Positions 51,004 to 60,222 of a stretch of DNA of 64,000 nt are shown piece after piece. The position numbers were made by a program, and so were the translations under genes. Origin of the DNA: Actinacidiphila epipremni. GTDB taxonomy: Bacteria > Actinomycetota > Actinomycetes > Streptomycetales > Streptomycetaceae. The notes below the pieces were generated by a model. That model made no database searches and was not told where the DNA came from. It saw nothing but the letters and a program-made list of their open reading frames with translations. The first letter of the stretch is position 1, and every line of letters starts with the position of its first letter. The stretch is from NCBI RefSeq assembly GCF_012034175.1, contig NZ_JAATEJ010000011.1, forward strand, positions 154,457 through 218,456, given 5' to 3'.

Positions 51004-52131
51004 ATGCCTGCCAACCCCAGCCCGCTGACGGCTCCCACGGCGGAGGACTTCCGCGCCTGGTACCGCGTGCAGTGCGCCGCGTTCGCGCACGACCGGCCGG
51101 GCGAGCCGCTGCCGTCGCAGGCCGCCGTGCAGGCCCGGCTGGCCGCGACCGACCGTCACCGTCACGTGCTGTGGCTGCTGCGGGGCACGGCGGACGAGCC
51201 GGTGGCGACGGCGTCGCTGCGGCTGCCGGCGCAGGGCACGGCTACGGGGTCCGCAGCGGCTTCGGCCTCCGCTGCGGCTTCGGGCACCCCGGACACGGGC
51301 CCGGGCCCGGGCCCGGGCCCGGGCCCCACGGCCACCGGGGCGCGTACCGGCGGGCAGGGTGCCGTCGCGGAGATACGGCTCACCGTCCACCCCGCGCACC
51401 GCCGGCTCGGCACGGGCTCGCGGCTGCTCTCGACGGTCACGGAGGCCGCGCTCGCCGCCGGGTGCGGCGGGGTCGTCGGCGAGGTGGTGTGCGGCACCTC
51501 CGGCGAGGGCTTCCTGGCCACCCGCGACTTCCTGCCCGTCCTGCGCCGGACGTGGCAGCGGCTGCCGCTGGCGGAGATCCCGGACCCGGTCGGCAAGCTC
51601 CCCGGCGTCCCGCACCCCGGCTACCGGCTCACCGCCTGGGAGGGCGCCCCGCCCGCCGCGCTCGCCGGCGGATTCGCCGCCGCCCTGCGCACCCTGCCCG
51701 CCCTCCCGCCGGACACCGGCCTCGCACCCGGCGAGACCCGCTGGGACCCCGACCACGTCCCCGACGCCGTGCGCCTGGCCGCGGGCCGCGGCGACCGGCT
51801 GCTGACGGTGGCCGCCCTGCACGACGGACCGGACGCCGCCGAGGACGCGGGCGGCCTGGCCGGCCACACCACCGTGCTGCTCCCCGGCGACGGCACCGGG
51901 CCCGCGCTCCAGTACGGCACCGCCGTCGTCCCGGCCCACCGCGGCAACGGGCTCGGCCTGTGGATGAAGGCGGAGCTGCTGCGCCGGCTCGCCGCGGCCG
52001 GCCCGGGCGTGACCGAGCTGCACACCGCGGTGCCCGACGACAACCGCCACATGCTCGCCGTCAACACCGCGCTCGGCTTCCGCCCGCTGCGCCGCTCGGT
52101 CCGCTACCGGCTGCGCCTGCGCCGCCGCTGA
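51004..52131 (+). CDS. GNAT-family acetyltransferase with two GNAT-like halves
   Basis: The 375-residue protein has an N-terminal GNAT domain with EIRLTVHPAHRRLGTGSRLL (acetyl-CoA loop), interrupted by an Ala/Ser/Gly/Pro stretch (about 78-115, including a Gly-Pro repeat). A C-terminal half has TAVVPAHRGNGLGLWMKAELL. The second loop keeps the RGNGLG pattern. Such bifunctional GNATs acetylate small amines or act like mycothiol-type enzymes; substrate unknown. TAGCTT at 50988 suggests the ATG at 51004 may be leaderless. Confidence 0.85.
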   Translation: MPANPSPLTAPTAEDFRAWYRVQCAAFAHDRPGEPLPSQAAVQARLAATDRHRHVLWLLRGTADEPVATASLRLPAQGTATGSAAASASAAASGTPDTGPGPGPGPGPTATGARTGGQGAVAEIRLTVHPAHRRLGTGSRLLSTVTEAALAAGCGGVVGEVVCGTSGEGFLATRDFLPVLRRTWQRLPLAEIPDPVGKLPGVPHPGYRLTAWEGAPPAALAGGFAAALRTLPALPPDTGLAPGETRWDPDHVPDAVRLAAGRGDRLLTVAALHDGPDAAEDAGGLAGHTTVLLPGDGTGPALQYGTAVVPAHRGNGLGLWMKAELLRRLAAAGPGVTELHTAVPDDNRHMLAVNTALGFRPLRRSVRYRLRLRRR

Positions 52132-52266
52132 CGCCGACCCGCACCGCCCGACACCGTCCCGCACCGCCCCCCGTACACTCCCCACGGCGAATGTGCGTAA
52201 CGACACGGGCCCATCCGGGGGACAGCGCGTGCACCCGGCGGCTGCAACCGGGAAGCTGGACGGGTG

Positions 52267-52779
52267 ATGGACGAGACGCAGTTCTGGGAGATCGTCGACA
52301 GCACCCGCGAAGCGGCGGACGGCGATCCGGAGGACCACGCCGACCTGCTGGTGGACCGTCTCGCCCAGCTCGACCCCGACGCGGTCCTGGACTTCGCGCG
52401 GCACTTCGAGACCCGCTTCCTGCGCGCCTTCACATGGGACCTGTGGGGCGCCGCCGACATCATGCTGGGCGGCGCGGACGAGGAGTCCTTCGACTACTTC
52501 CGCTGCTGGCTCATCGCGCAGGGCCGGCATGTCTTCGAGGGCGCCCTGCACTCCCCCGACGACCTCGCCGAGCTGGTCCCGGACTTCGACCCGGAGTCGG
52601 ACGGCGACGCCGAGGACGTCGGTTACGCCGCCGACGAGGCGTACGAGCAGCTCACCGCGGTCCGGCTGCCGGACCTGGGCCTGCCCTCGCGCGAGCAGCC
52701 CGAGGGCGAGGCGCTGGACTTTGACGACGAGGCCGCGATGTCCGCCCGCTTCCCGCGCCTGTGGGCGCGGTTCGCCTGA
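52267..52779 (+). CDS. DUF4240 protein
   Basis: The 170-residue acidic protein begins MDETQFWEIVDSTREAA and contains FETRFLRAFTWDLWGAADIM and FRCWLIAQGRHVFEGAL, the pattern of DUF4240, a family of unknown function. There are no membrane helices. An in-frame GTG precedes the ATG at 52267 by one codon. It lies 16 bp before the epimerase gene and may be cotranscribed. Confidence 0.85.
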   Translation: MDETQFWEIVDSTREAADGDPEDHADLLVDRLAQLDPDAVLDFARHFETRFLRAFTWDLWGAADIMLGGADEESFDYFRCWLIAQGRHVFEGALHSPDDLAELVPDFDPESDGDAEDVGYAADEAYEQLTAVRLPDLGLPSREQPEGEALDFDDEAAMSARFPRLWARFA

Positions 52780-52795
52780 GGGGGGCCGGGGCCGT

Positions 52796-53692
52796 ATGCG
52801 TATCGCCGTCACCGGGGCGTCCGGCCTCATCGGCTCGGCGCTCACCGCGGACCTGGCCCGCGACGGGCACGAGGTGCTGCGGCTGGTCCGGCGGGCGCCC
52901 GCGGGGCCCGGCGAGGTCCGGTGGGACCCCGTCCGCCGCGCCCTGGACCCGCGGGCGCTGGCCGGCTGCGCGGCCGTGGTGCACCTGGCCGGCGCCGGCG
53001 TCGGCGACCGGCGGTGGACGGCGGCGCGCAAGAAGGTGCTCTACGACAGCCGGGTGCTGGGCACCCGCACCCTCACCGCGGCGCTCACCGCGATGGACGA
53101 GCCGCCGCGGGTGCTGCTGTGCGGCTCGGCGATCGGCTACTACGGCGAGACCGGCGACCGGTGGGTGGACGAGGACAGCCCGGCCGGTACCGGTTTCCTC
53201 GCCGAGCTGGTCCGGGACTGGGAGCAGGCCGCGCACCCGGCCGCCGCGGCCGGCATCCGCACCGCCTTCGCCCGCACCGGCCTGGTCGTGGCGAGCGGCG
53301 GCGGCGCGTGGGGCCGGCTCTTCCCGCTCTTCCGGGCGGGCCTGGGCGGACGGCTCGGCAGCGGGCGGCAGTTCTGGAGCTTCATCGCGATGCGCGACGA
53401 GATCGCGGCGCTGCGGCACATCCTCGACACGCCCGCCCTGTCCGGCCCGGTCAACCTCACCGCGCCCGAGCCGCTGACGAACCGCGAGGTCACGGCGGCG
53501 ATGGGCCGGGTCCTGCGCCGCCCGACCCTCGCGGCGGTCCCGGCGCCGGTCCTGCGGGCCGCGCTCGGCGAGTTCGCCGGGGACGTGCTGGGCAGCCAGC
53601 GGGTGCGGCCGGCCCGGCTGCTGGAGTCCGGCTTCACGTACACGTACCCGGAGATCGACGCGGCGATCCGCGCGGCGCTGCGGACCGGTTGA
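52796..53692 (+). CDS. TIGR01777-family NAD-dependent epimerase/reductase-like protein
   Basis: The 298-residue extended SDR-like protein starts with MRIAVTGASGLIGSALTADL, the nucleotide-binding GxxGxxG. It contains CGSAIGYYGETGD and the C-terminal domain signature VTAAMGRVLRRPT typical of the YfcH/TIGR01777 group; the activity of these proteins is not established. ATG 52796 is clear. It follows the DUF4240 gene closely. Confidence 0.9.
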   Translation: MRIAVTGASGLIGSALTADLARDGHEVLRLVRRAPAGPGEVRWDPVRRALDPRALAGCAAVVHLAGAGVGDRRWTAARKKVLYDSRVLGTRTLTAALTAMDEPPRVLLCGSAIGYYGETGDRWVDEDSPAGTGFLAELVRDWEQAAHPAAAAGIRTAFARTGLVVASGGGAWGRLFPLFRAGLGGRLGSGRQFWSFIAMRDEIAALRHILDTPALSGPVNLTAPEPLTNREVTAAMGRVLRRPTLAAVPAPVLRAALGEFAGDVLGSQRVRPARLLESGFTYTYPEIDAAIRAALRTG

Positions 53693-53918
53693 GGCGCCCC
53701 GGCACGCGGACGAGGTGCCTCCGCTGACGGAAGTGGCGTATCCGCTGACGGAAAAGGCCGGTTGACGTACCGGACAAGGCCGGATCGGACCCGTCCTGCC
53801 CGCATCAAGGATCTTTGATGGGGGCATGACCCTTACCAGCGTTTCGCGCCGCGCGCATCGCGTGGATTGCCCGGAGCGCCCACGAGCGGGGAGTCGGCCC
53901 GACCTCGGGAGGGACATC

Positions 53919-55187
53919 GTGCTGTCAGCACGCCGTAGGACCACTGCACTTGTGGACGTCATCGTGATCGGAGCGGGCCCCGCGGGCCTCGCCGCAGCGC
54001 ACCACCTGCTGGACGCGGGCCTGACCGTCACCGTGCTGGAGGCGGCCGAGCGGGTCGGCGGCCGGATGGCCACCGACACCGTCGAGGGCTTCCGGCTGGA
54101 CCGCAGGCCCCAACTGCTCAACACCACCTACCCCGAACTGCACCGCACCCCCGGCCTGCCCGGCCTGCCGCTGGCCCCGCTCGCGCCGGGCGCGCTGGTC
54201 CGGGCCGGCGGGCGCGGCTACCGCGTCGGCGACCCGCGCGGCGTCCGGGCCGGCCTCGGCTCCACGCTGGACCGGGCGCGGCTGGCCGCGACGCTCGGCC
54301 GGCTCGCCGCCACGCCCGACGCCCGGCTCGCCGCCCGCCCCGAGACCACCGCCGCCCGGGCCCTGAGCCGCCGCGGCTTCGCGCCCCGCACCGTCGAGGG
54401 CTTCCTGCGCCCGCTGCTGGCCGCGCTGCTGCTCGACCCGGAGCTCCAGACGTCCAGCCGGGTGGGCGACCTGGTGCTGCGCGGTTACGCCCGCGGGCGC
54501 ACCTGCCTGCCCGCCGGGGGCGCCGCCGGCGTACCGGAGCGGCTGGCCGCCGCGCTGCCGCCGGGGACGGTACGGCTGGGCACGCCCGCGGTCAGGGCCG
54601 CGGTCAACGCGGTGCGGCTCGCCGACGGCACCGAACTGCCCTGCCGGGCGGTGCTGGTGGCGACCGGCGCGCGGGCCGCCGCCGAACTGCTGCCCGGCTT
54701 GCGGGTGCCGGCCTTCCACCAGGTGACCGTCTTCCACCACACCGCGCCGGCCGCGCCGCTGCGCGAGCCCGTGCTGGTGCTGGACGCCGACCGGCTGGGC
54801 CCCGTCTCGCACTCCCTGCCCACCACCGCCGTCGACCCGACCCGCGCCCCGTCCGGGCGCCCGCTCATCACCTCGGTGGTGCTCGGCCCGCCGCCGGACG
54901 GCGACTCCGACAAGACGGTGCGCGAGCATCTGGCCGAGCTGTACGGGAGGTCCACCGACCGCTGGGAGCTGCTGGCCATGCACACCGACCCCGAGGCCGT
55001 CGCCGCGATGCCCGCGCCGCACGACCTGCGCCGCCCGGTGCGGCTGCTGCACGGCCTGTACGTCTGCGGCTCGCACCGCGCCAGCAGCACGCTGCAGGGC
55101 GCCCTGCACTCGGCGCGGCGAGCCGCGACGACGCTGCTGCGGGACGTGGAGCCGTCGTCGCCCTCCGCCCGGCCGGCCGCGGCGTGA
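53919..55187 (+). CDS. FAD-dependent amine-oxidase/phytoene-desaturase-like oxidoreductase
   Basis: The 422-residue protein has the FAD dinucleotide motif VIVIGAGPAGLAAAHHLLDAG and the Glu/GG motif VLEAAERVGGRMATD. The C-terminal end is YVCGSHRASSTLQGALHSARRAA, closing the FAD site. GTG 53919 has GGAGGG 6 bp upstream and gives a normal start; an ATG at 53826 would add 31 residues. The substrate is unknown; it is distantly similar to the cluster oxidoreductase but far outside the cluster. Confidence 0.88.
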   Translation: MLSARRRTTALVDVIVIGAGPAGLAAAHHLLDAGLTVTVLEAAERVGGRMATDTVEGFRLDRRPQLLNTTYPELHRTPGLPGLPLAPLAPGALVRAGGRGYRVGDPRGVRAGLGSTLDRARLAATLGRLAATPDARLAARPETTAARALSRRGFAPRTVEGFLRPLLAALLLDPELQTSSRVGDLVLRGYARGRTCLPAGGAAGVPERLAAALPPGTVRLGTPAVRAAVNAVRLADGTELPCRAVLVATGARAAAELLPGLRVPAFHQVTVFHHTAPAAPLREPVLVLDADRLGPVSHSLPTTAVDPTRAPSGRPLITSVVLGPPPDGDSDKTVREHLAELYGRSTDRWELLAMHTDPEAVAAMPAPHDLRRPVRLLHGLYVCGSHRASSTLQGALHSARRAATTLLRDVEPSSPSARPAAA

Positions 55188-55396
55188 CGCCTCCGCGGCG
55201 GGGTCCCAGGGGCTCCGGGGGGCGCAGGAATGCGGATGCGTATCCTGCGTATCCGCTGCCACGGCGGTCCGGGAATTCCGGCGCGGTTAAGGGCGGGGGA
55301 ATTCCGGAAACCCTGTGACGGAGCGGGTCCGCCGTTACACTTTCGGCAACGGCGGGCCCGCCCGGTCCGTCTCGGGGTCTCCCGGGGGGAAAGAGC

Positions 55397-56503
55397 ATGG
55401 GGAGATTGCGCGACTCGCGATTAGCCGTCGCCGCGTGCACGCTGGTGTGCGTGGGGGCGGGGCTCGCGCTGGAAGTCACCGTGTTCGCGCCGGGGGGCGC
55501 GGTGGACGCGGAAAGCCTGCGGCTGGTCAGGCCGTCGGACACGGCTCCGGGTGCGGTGCCTTCGCCGACTTTGCCGGAAGTTGGCCCGCGGACGACACCG
55601 CCGGTGGTGGTGTCGTCGCCGCCGTCGGGACCGCCGGTCACGAGCGGGCAGGCGGTGGGGGGTTCCGGGGGTTCGGGTGGTTCCGGCGGTTCCGGCGGTT
55701 CCGGCGGGGCTTCGGGCGGCGGGTCCGGGGGCTCGGCGGGGGGCGGTACGGGTGGTGCGGACGGCCCGGGTTCCGGGGGCGGGAAGGGGCCGCCGGGGGC
55801 GGCGGGGTGCGGTGCGCCGCATTCGGTGCGCGGCTATCAGCTCTCCTTCGTTTTCCCGTGCGAGGGCTCGCCCACGGTCACCTATCCCGTCGTCCGTATT
55901 CACGTCTCGGCTTATCCGCCGCCGGACGTCGGCGGTTTCACCATCGTGCAGAAGGTGCTGACCGACAAGGGCGGGACGATCAAAGGGCAGCCGGTGTTCG
56001 GGATGATCCAGGGAGGCATCTCGCCGGCCACCGACAAATTCCCCCAGGACCACACATGGGCGCGTGATCTCCAGGTCGGCACGCCCTGTATCGAGGACAC
56101 CGGGCGCACGACGCTCAGCCTTTACTTCCTGACCCCGGCGGGCGTGCGGGAATCCGAGACCTGGCAGCAGAAGCATGTCGTCGAGCGCATGCCGGCGGGC
56201 AGTGAGCTGATGGACCGGGTGACGGTGAACCGGCACGGCACGTGCCCGGCGGACGACGAGCCGGGGCCGGGCCCGGGGCCGACCGAGCCGGCTCCCCCGC
56301 CGTCCGGTACGCCCTCCCCGAGCCCGACGCCCGCACCGTCGCAGTCCGGCACGCCCTCGCCGGACCCGACGTCGCCGTCGCCGTCGCCTTCCCCCTCGCC
56401 GAGCCCGAGCCCGAGCCCGACGCCTCGCCCGACGAGCCCCAGCCCGTCGCCCTCGACGGAGCCGCCGCGCACGCCCGCCGCCGCGGCACCGACCGCGCGC
56501 TGA
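55397..56503 (+). CDS. Secreted/membrane-anchored four-Cys protein A, TTA codon
   Basis: The 368-residue protein has an N-terminal signal/anchor (about 9-30), a long Gly-Ser linker (about 86-130) and a globular domain (about 134-285). The domain contains YQLSFVFPCEG and VTVNRHGTC, followed by a Pro/Ser-rich tail. The Cys pattern (about 138, 155, 232, 283) and the flanking sequences match the next gene. Codon 9 is TTA (55421-55423), suggesting bldA-controlled expression. The fold is not recognised. It is probably displayed at the cell surface. Confidence 0.8.
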   Translation: MGRLRDSRLAVAACTLVCVGAGLALEVTVFAPGGAVDAESLRLVRPSDTAPGAVPSPTLPEVGPRTTPPVVVSSPPSGPPVTSGQAVGGSGGSGGSGGSGGSGGASGGGSGGSAGGGTGGADGPGSGGGKGPPGAAGCGAPHSVRGYQLSFVFPCEGSPTVTYPVVRIHVSAYPPPDVGGFTIVQKVLTDKGGTIKGQPVFGMIQGGISPATDKFPQDHTWARDLQVGTPCIEDTGRTTLSLYFLTPAGVRESETWQQKHVVERMPAGSELMDRVTVNRHGTCPADDEPGPGPGPTEPAPPPSGTPSPSPTPAPSQSGTPSPDPTSPSPSPSPSPSPSPSPTPRPTSPSPSPSTEPPRTPAAAAPTAR

Positions 56504-56549
56504 GCCGCGCGCACCTCTGGCAACCCCGCAGCCGAAAGGACGGCCCCGC

Positions 56550-57401
56550 ATGCCCGAGAACCCCGAGCCGACGCCCGAGGAGCCCGCCACCCCGCCGGCC
56601 GCCACCGGGTCGGGCGCCACCACGCCATCCGCCGCGGACGGGCCCGGCGCCGGGCCGGCCGGCGGCAGTACGGCCGGTGACGGTACGTCCGGCGGCGGCG
56701 CCCCGGACCCGGACGCCGACGAGCCGCGCCGGACGAAGCTGCAGATCGCGCTGATCAGCGCGGGCAGCGCCCTGCTCGTCGCGCTCATCGGCCTGGCCGG
56801 CGCGTTCGTCGCCCGCGGCGGCGGAGGCGGGGGTGACGCCGACGCGAAGCCGCCGGGCCCCACGACGCCGATCGTCACCACCGCGCCGACGACTCCCCCG
56901 GCCCCCACGACCACGGCCACCGACTCCCCGTCGCCGACGCCGACCCGCGGCGACACCCCGTGCGTCCCTCTGAAGAAGGCGCACGGCTTCAGCGCGGGCT
57001 TCGTCTTCCCCTGCACCGGCGACACGCTCGCCTCGATGTACCCGCAGATCGTGCTGCGGGCGGCCACGTATCCGGAGGAGAAGGGCGAGGGCCAGCTGTG
57101 GGTGGTCATCCGCGTCCTGTCCGACGGCAAGGGCATGCCGCTCGCGGACAAGCCGATGTACGCGGCGAGCCCCGTCGATCCCGGCCACGCCCGGAAGGTC
57201 AGCGCGACGACCTGGACGAAGGACATCCAGATCGGCTCCCACTGCTCCGACTACGGCCCCGCGCAGATCCTGACCTACTGGCTCTCCGACAGCGGCGCCC
57301 GCCAGGCGGCGTCCTGGGCCCCCGGGGTGCCGATCACCGTCCCGCCGGGCAGTGTGCAGCTCGACGAGGTGACGGTGAACATGCAGGCGGGGGCCTGCTG
57401 A
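56550..57401 (+). CDS. Membrane-anchored four-Cys protein B, paralogue of the upstream gene
   Basis: The 283-residue protein has a cytoplasmic Pro/Gly-rich N-terminus (1-60), one transmembrane helix (about 65-90), a Thr/Pro linker and a C-terminal domain. That domain carries FSAGFVFPCTG, WTKDIQIGSHCSDYG, and VTVNMQAGAC at the end. This matches the upstream protein (FVFPC, WARDLQVGTPC, VTVNxxGxC), so the pair arose by duplication. Each domain keeps four cysteines that could form two disulfides. Topology differs: the upstream protein has the anchor at its very start. No known enzyme motif. Confidence 0.8.
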   Translation: MPENPEPTPEEPATPPAATGSGATTPSAADGPGAGPAGGSTAGDGTSGGGAPDPDADEPRRTKLQIALISAGSALLVALIGLAGAFVARGGGGGGDADAKPPGPTTPIVTTAPTTPPAPTTTATDSPSPTPTRGDTPCVPLKKAHGFSAGFVFPCTGDTLASMYPQIVLRAATYPEEKGEGQLWVVIRVLSDGKGMPLADKPMYAASPVDPGHARKVSATTWTKDIQIGSHCSDYGPAQILTYWLSDSGARQAASWAPGVPITVPPGSVQLDEVTVNMQAGAC

Positions 57402-57418
57402 GGGCGCACCGGCGGGCG

Positions 57419-58945
57419 TCAGGTGTGCCGGCCGCCGCGGGAGGCGGCGTGCAGCTCCACCAGGTCGGCGGCGGGCGTCCTGGGACGCCGGGCGCCGGAG
57501 CCGGCCTCGGTGCGGACGGCCGCCGCGAGACCGGCGGCCCGGGTGACCTCCGCCGCGCCCGGGGCGCCGTCCGGGGCGTAGAGGGCGCGGTCGACGAGGG
57601 CGGCGAGGGCGCGCAGTGGCGCGGATTCGGCGCAGGCCGCCACCGTACGGGCGCCGGTCGCCGGGGTCGCCGGGGTCGGCGTCAACGGGCTGTCGCGCAG
57701 GGCGCGTTGCCACAGGGCGAGGACACGGTCGCGCGGGCCGAGGCCGTCCCACCAGGCCGCCGCCTTGCGCTCGGCCGCTCGCCGGCGCCGGATCCGTACG
57801 GTCAGGGCGGTCGCGGCGGCCAGCAGGACGAGGGCCGCCGTCGCCGCGAGGGCCGGCGGCCACACCGGGCGGCCGGGTGCGTGCGGCGGGGTCGGGGGGC
57901 GGGTGGCGGCGGAGGGCGGTGCGGTGCGGCCGGCGCCGGCGGAAGCTGCGCCGCCGGGTGCCGTACGGCCGGGCAGCGGCCAGTAGTCGACCCACCCGCC
58001 GCCCTCGTATGCGATCTGCGGCCAGGCGACCGCGTCCCCGGCGACGACCTCGACCGTACCGTCCGCCGCCGGTCGGCGGGTCGGCGCGAAGCCGGCCACC
58101 ACGCGGCTTGAGGCGCCGAGCATGCGGGCGGCGAGCGCGAAGGCGGTGGCGTACTGGTCGCTCGTGCCGTGGCCCTCGCCGAGGGTACGGGCGACGGCCG
58201 GGCAGCCGTCGTCGACCGGGCGGGTCGCCGGGTCCGTACTGCCCGCGGCGGCCAGCACCTGCTCCAGCTCGGCGAGTTGGTCGGCGAGCGGGGCCTGCCT
58301 GTCGACCCGGGTGAGGAGTTCGCCGAGTTCGGGCCCCGCGCATGCGGTGCCGGGCGGGGTGGTGAGCGGGCGCCCGCCGCGCGGTGGGGGCGCGGCGAGG
58401 AGGGTGTACGTGCCGGCGGGGGTGGCGCTGTGCAGGGCCTCGGCGCGGGCGTCGTGGCGCAGGCCGCCGGGGCGCCCGGCGGTCACGCCGGGAGGGTGCG
58501 GCAGCAGGCGGGCCGGGTGCGCGAGGGTGACCTCGACGCGTACGCCGTCGCCGGTGGCCGGCAGCGGGGTGAGGGCGGTGCCGGTGTGCCAGCCGGTGGC
58601 CGGGTCGTAGCTGCCGTACGCGAGCAGCGGCCAGGTGCGCGGGGGCTCTCCGCGGGTGCGGGCGCGCAGGACCGGCGCGTCGGGGGTGCGGGCGAGTTCC
58701 GGGAGCCGGGCGAGGGGGTCGGCCTCGGCCGGCTCCGCCGTGCTCGACGTCACGGCGTGCCGCTCCGGCAGGAGGCGGGGTACGCGTACGAGCGCGCCGG
58801 CGACCGCGAGCCCGACGACGGCCGCGAGGGCGAGCGCGGCCCTGCCCCGGGGGAGCGGCCCGGCGGCCCGGCGGGCGGTGAGCAGCACACCGGCGAGGCC
58901 CGCGGCGGCGACCGCGGCCATCAGGGCGTCGGTGAGCTGCCTCAC
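57419..58945 (-). CDS. Transglutaminase-like membrane protein lacking catalytic Cys and His
   Basis: The 508-residue protein has about two N-terminal membrane helices, a transglutaminase-core-like domain (about 240-325) and a further helix near 345 with a cytoplasmic tail. The expected Cys loop reads HGTSDQYATAF with Ser262 where Cys is normal, and the expected His-Ala-Trp reads VAWPQIAY with Val306. Asp or the PLPG end remains. It is therefore likely inactive as a protease or transglutaminase and may be a binding scaffold. It ends the MoxR-DUF58 operon, overlapping the DUF58 stop (GTGA). Confidence 0.82.
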   Translation of the reverse strand: MRQLTDALMAAVAAAGLAGVLLTARRAAGPLPRGRAALALAAVVGLAVAGALVRVPRLLPERHAVTSSTAEPAEADPLARLPELARTPDAPVLRARTRGEPPRTWPLLAYGSYDPATGWHTGTALTPLPATGDGVRVEVTLAHPARLLPHPPGVTAGRPGGLRHDARAEALHSATPAGTYTLLAAPPPRGGRPLTTPPGTACAGPELGELLTRVDRQAPLADQLAELEQVLAAAGSTDPATRPVDDGCPAVARTLGEGHGTSDQYATAFALAARMLGASSRVVAGFAPTRRPAADGTVEVVAGDAVAWPQIAYEGGGWVDYWPLPGRTAPGGAASAGAGRTAPPSAATRPPTPPHAPGRPVWPPALAATAALVLLAAATALTVRIRRRRAAERKAAAWWDGLGPRDRVLALWQRALRDSPLTPTPATPATGARTVAACAESAPLRALAALVDRALYAPDGAPGAAEVTRAAGLAAAVRTEAGSGARRPRTPAADLVELHAASRGGRHT

Positions 58946-60069
58946 CACTCCCCCGCCAGGTCCTCGGGGGCGGCCACCCTCAGCACGCGGAGGCCCGGGA
59001 CCTGCGGCGGGGTGCGGGCCGGGGCGCCGGGCGGGACGGCGTGGACGCAGACGGCGGCGCCGTGCGGGGCGCTCAGGGCCGGGCGCCAGCGGGCGGGGTC
59101 GCGGGTGGTGGCCACGACGGTGAGGGCTCCGGCGCTGCGGGACCCGGCGGTGAGGGCTCCGGCGGGTGGGGGCGCGGCCGGTGCGCCGGGCCGCGGGCGG
59201 ACCCGGGTGAGCAGGTCCAGGACCACGCCGGCCGCGCCGGGGCCCGGCTCGATACGCCGGGGTCCGGCGGTGACACCCGCGAGGACCACCGGGCGCCCCA
59301 GGTCCAGCACGCTCAGCGCGACGCCGGCCGCGCAGTCCACGGCCGTCTCGAACGCCGGGCCGTCCTCCGCTGCGGTGTCGAGCAGCACCACGGCCGGCGC
59401 GGCGCCGCCGTCCCGCCGCTCGCGCACCTGGAGGGCGCCGGTGCGCAGGGAGCTGCGCCAGTCGACGAGCCGGGGGTCGTCGCCGGGGAGATATCCCCGC
59501 AGGGCGTGGATCTCGAACCCGGCGGCTTCCTCCCGGCCGAGCAGCCGCCCGACCCAGGGCACGCCCCCCGCGGGCGGCCGGGGCCGCACCCTCACCGTGC
59601 CGCCCGCCGGCGAGGTCACGACCCTGCGCACCGCGAGCCCGAGCACGTCCTCGTACTCCGCGACGGCCTCCCCGACCTGCCACTCCCCGCGCGGCAGCGG
59701 AGGGCTGACGGCCCGCCACCCCCGCCCGCCGACCTCCAGCCGCCGGCTCCCCCCGGCCTCCCGCAACCCCAGCCTCACGCGGGGCGTGCCACCGCCGCTG
59801 CCGGCGGCCTCGTACGTGAGCCGAACCCGCTCCCCCCGCGCGACGCGGTCCGCCCCGCACCCGACCCGCCCGACGCCGGGCCGCCGCCCGAACCGCGCGA
59901 GGGCCAGGGCCCCGACGCCCGCGCCGAGGGCCGCCCCGCCCACCCCGTACAACGCGTGCACCCCACCCCCTGCGCCCAGCACGATGCCCACGACCCCGGC
60001 CCCGCACACCCACCGCCCCCCTCCGCTGAGCCCCCACCCCGACCTGCCGCGCCACGACCACAGCCTCAC
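58942..60069 (-). CDS. DUF58 family protein
   Basis: The 375-residue protein has two N-terminal membrane helices (about 8-50) and a DUF58/von Willebrand A-like C-terminal part with LRGYLPGDDPRLVDWRSSLRTG, the usual DUF58 motif, and VVLLDTAAED. Such proteins are encoded next to MoxR ATPases and transglutaminase-like proteins in a complex of envelope or metabolic function. GTG 60069 follows AGGTGG; open sequence further upstream is not protein-like. Confidence 0.88.
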   Translation of the reverse strand: MRLWSWRGRSGWGLSGGGRWVCGAGVVGIVLGAGGGVHALYGVGGAALGAGVGALALARFGRRPGVGRVGCGADRVARGERVRLTYEAAGSGGGTPRVRLGLREAGGSRRLEVGGRGWRAVSPPLPRGEWQVGEAVAEYEDVLGLAVRRVVTSPAGGTVRVRPRPPAGGVPWVGRLLGREEAAGFEIHALRGYLPGDDPRLVDWRSSLRTGALQVRERRDGGAAPAVVLLDTAAEDGPAFETAVDCAAGVALSVLDLGRPVVLAGVTAGPRRIEPGPGAAGVVLDLLTRVRPRPGAPAAPPPAGALTAGSRSAGALTVVATTRDPARWRPALSAPHGAAVCVHAVPPGAPARTPPQVPGLRVLRVAAPEDLAGEW

Positions 60070-60134
60070 GGAGCAGTCACCACCTCTCCGGCACATCGGC
60101 GCCGGACGTCGCTTTCCGGGACACGCGGGGGCAC

Positions 60135-60156
60135 CTCCCGGGCGAAGCCCAGGGAG
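60135..60156. repeat. Hairpin between moxR and the DUF58 gene
   Basis: CTCCCGGGC, AAG and GCCCAGGGAG-type arms (60135-60156) form a short GC hairpin in the 153-bp space between the two cotranscribed genes. It could attenuate expression of the downstream genes. Confidence 0.45.
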
Positions 60157-60222
60157 AGAGCGCCGCGACCAGCCGCCCACCGCCACCGGAAGGTGGCCCG
60201 CCCTCCAGGCCCGAGCGGCGGC

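Noticed and set aside
57419..60061. A single long open frame joining the transglutaminase-like and DUF58 regions
   Set aside because: The DUF58 protein is in another frame with its own start and stop; the long frame only reflects the lack of stop codons in high-GC DNA. The transglutaminase-like protein starts near 58945.
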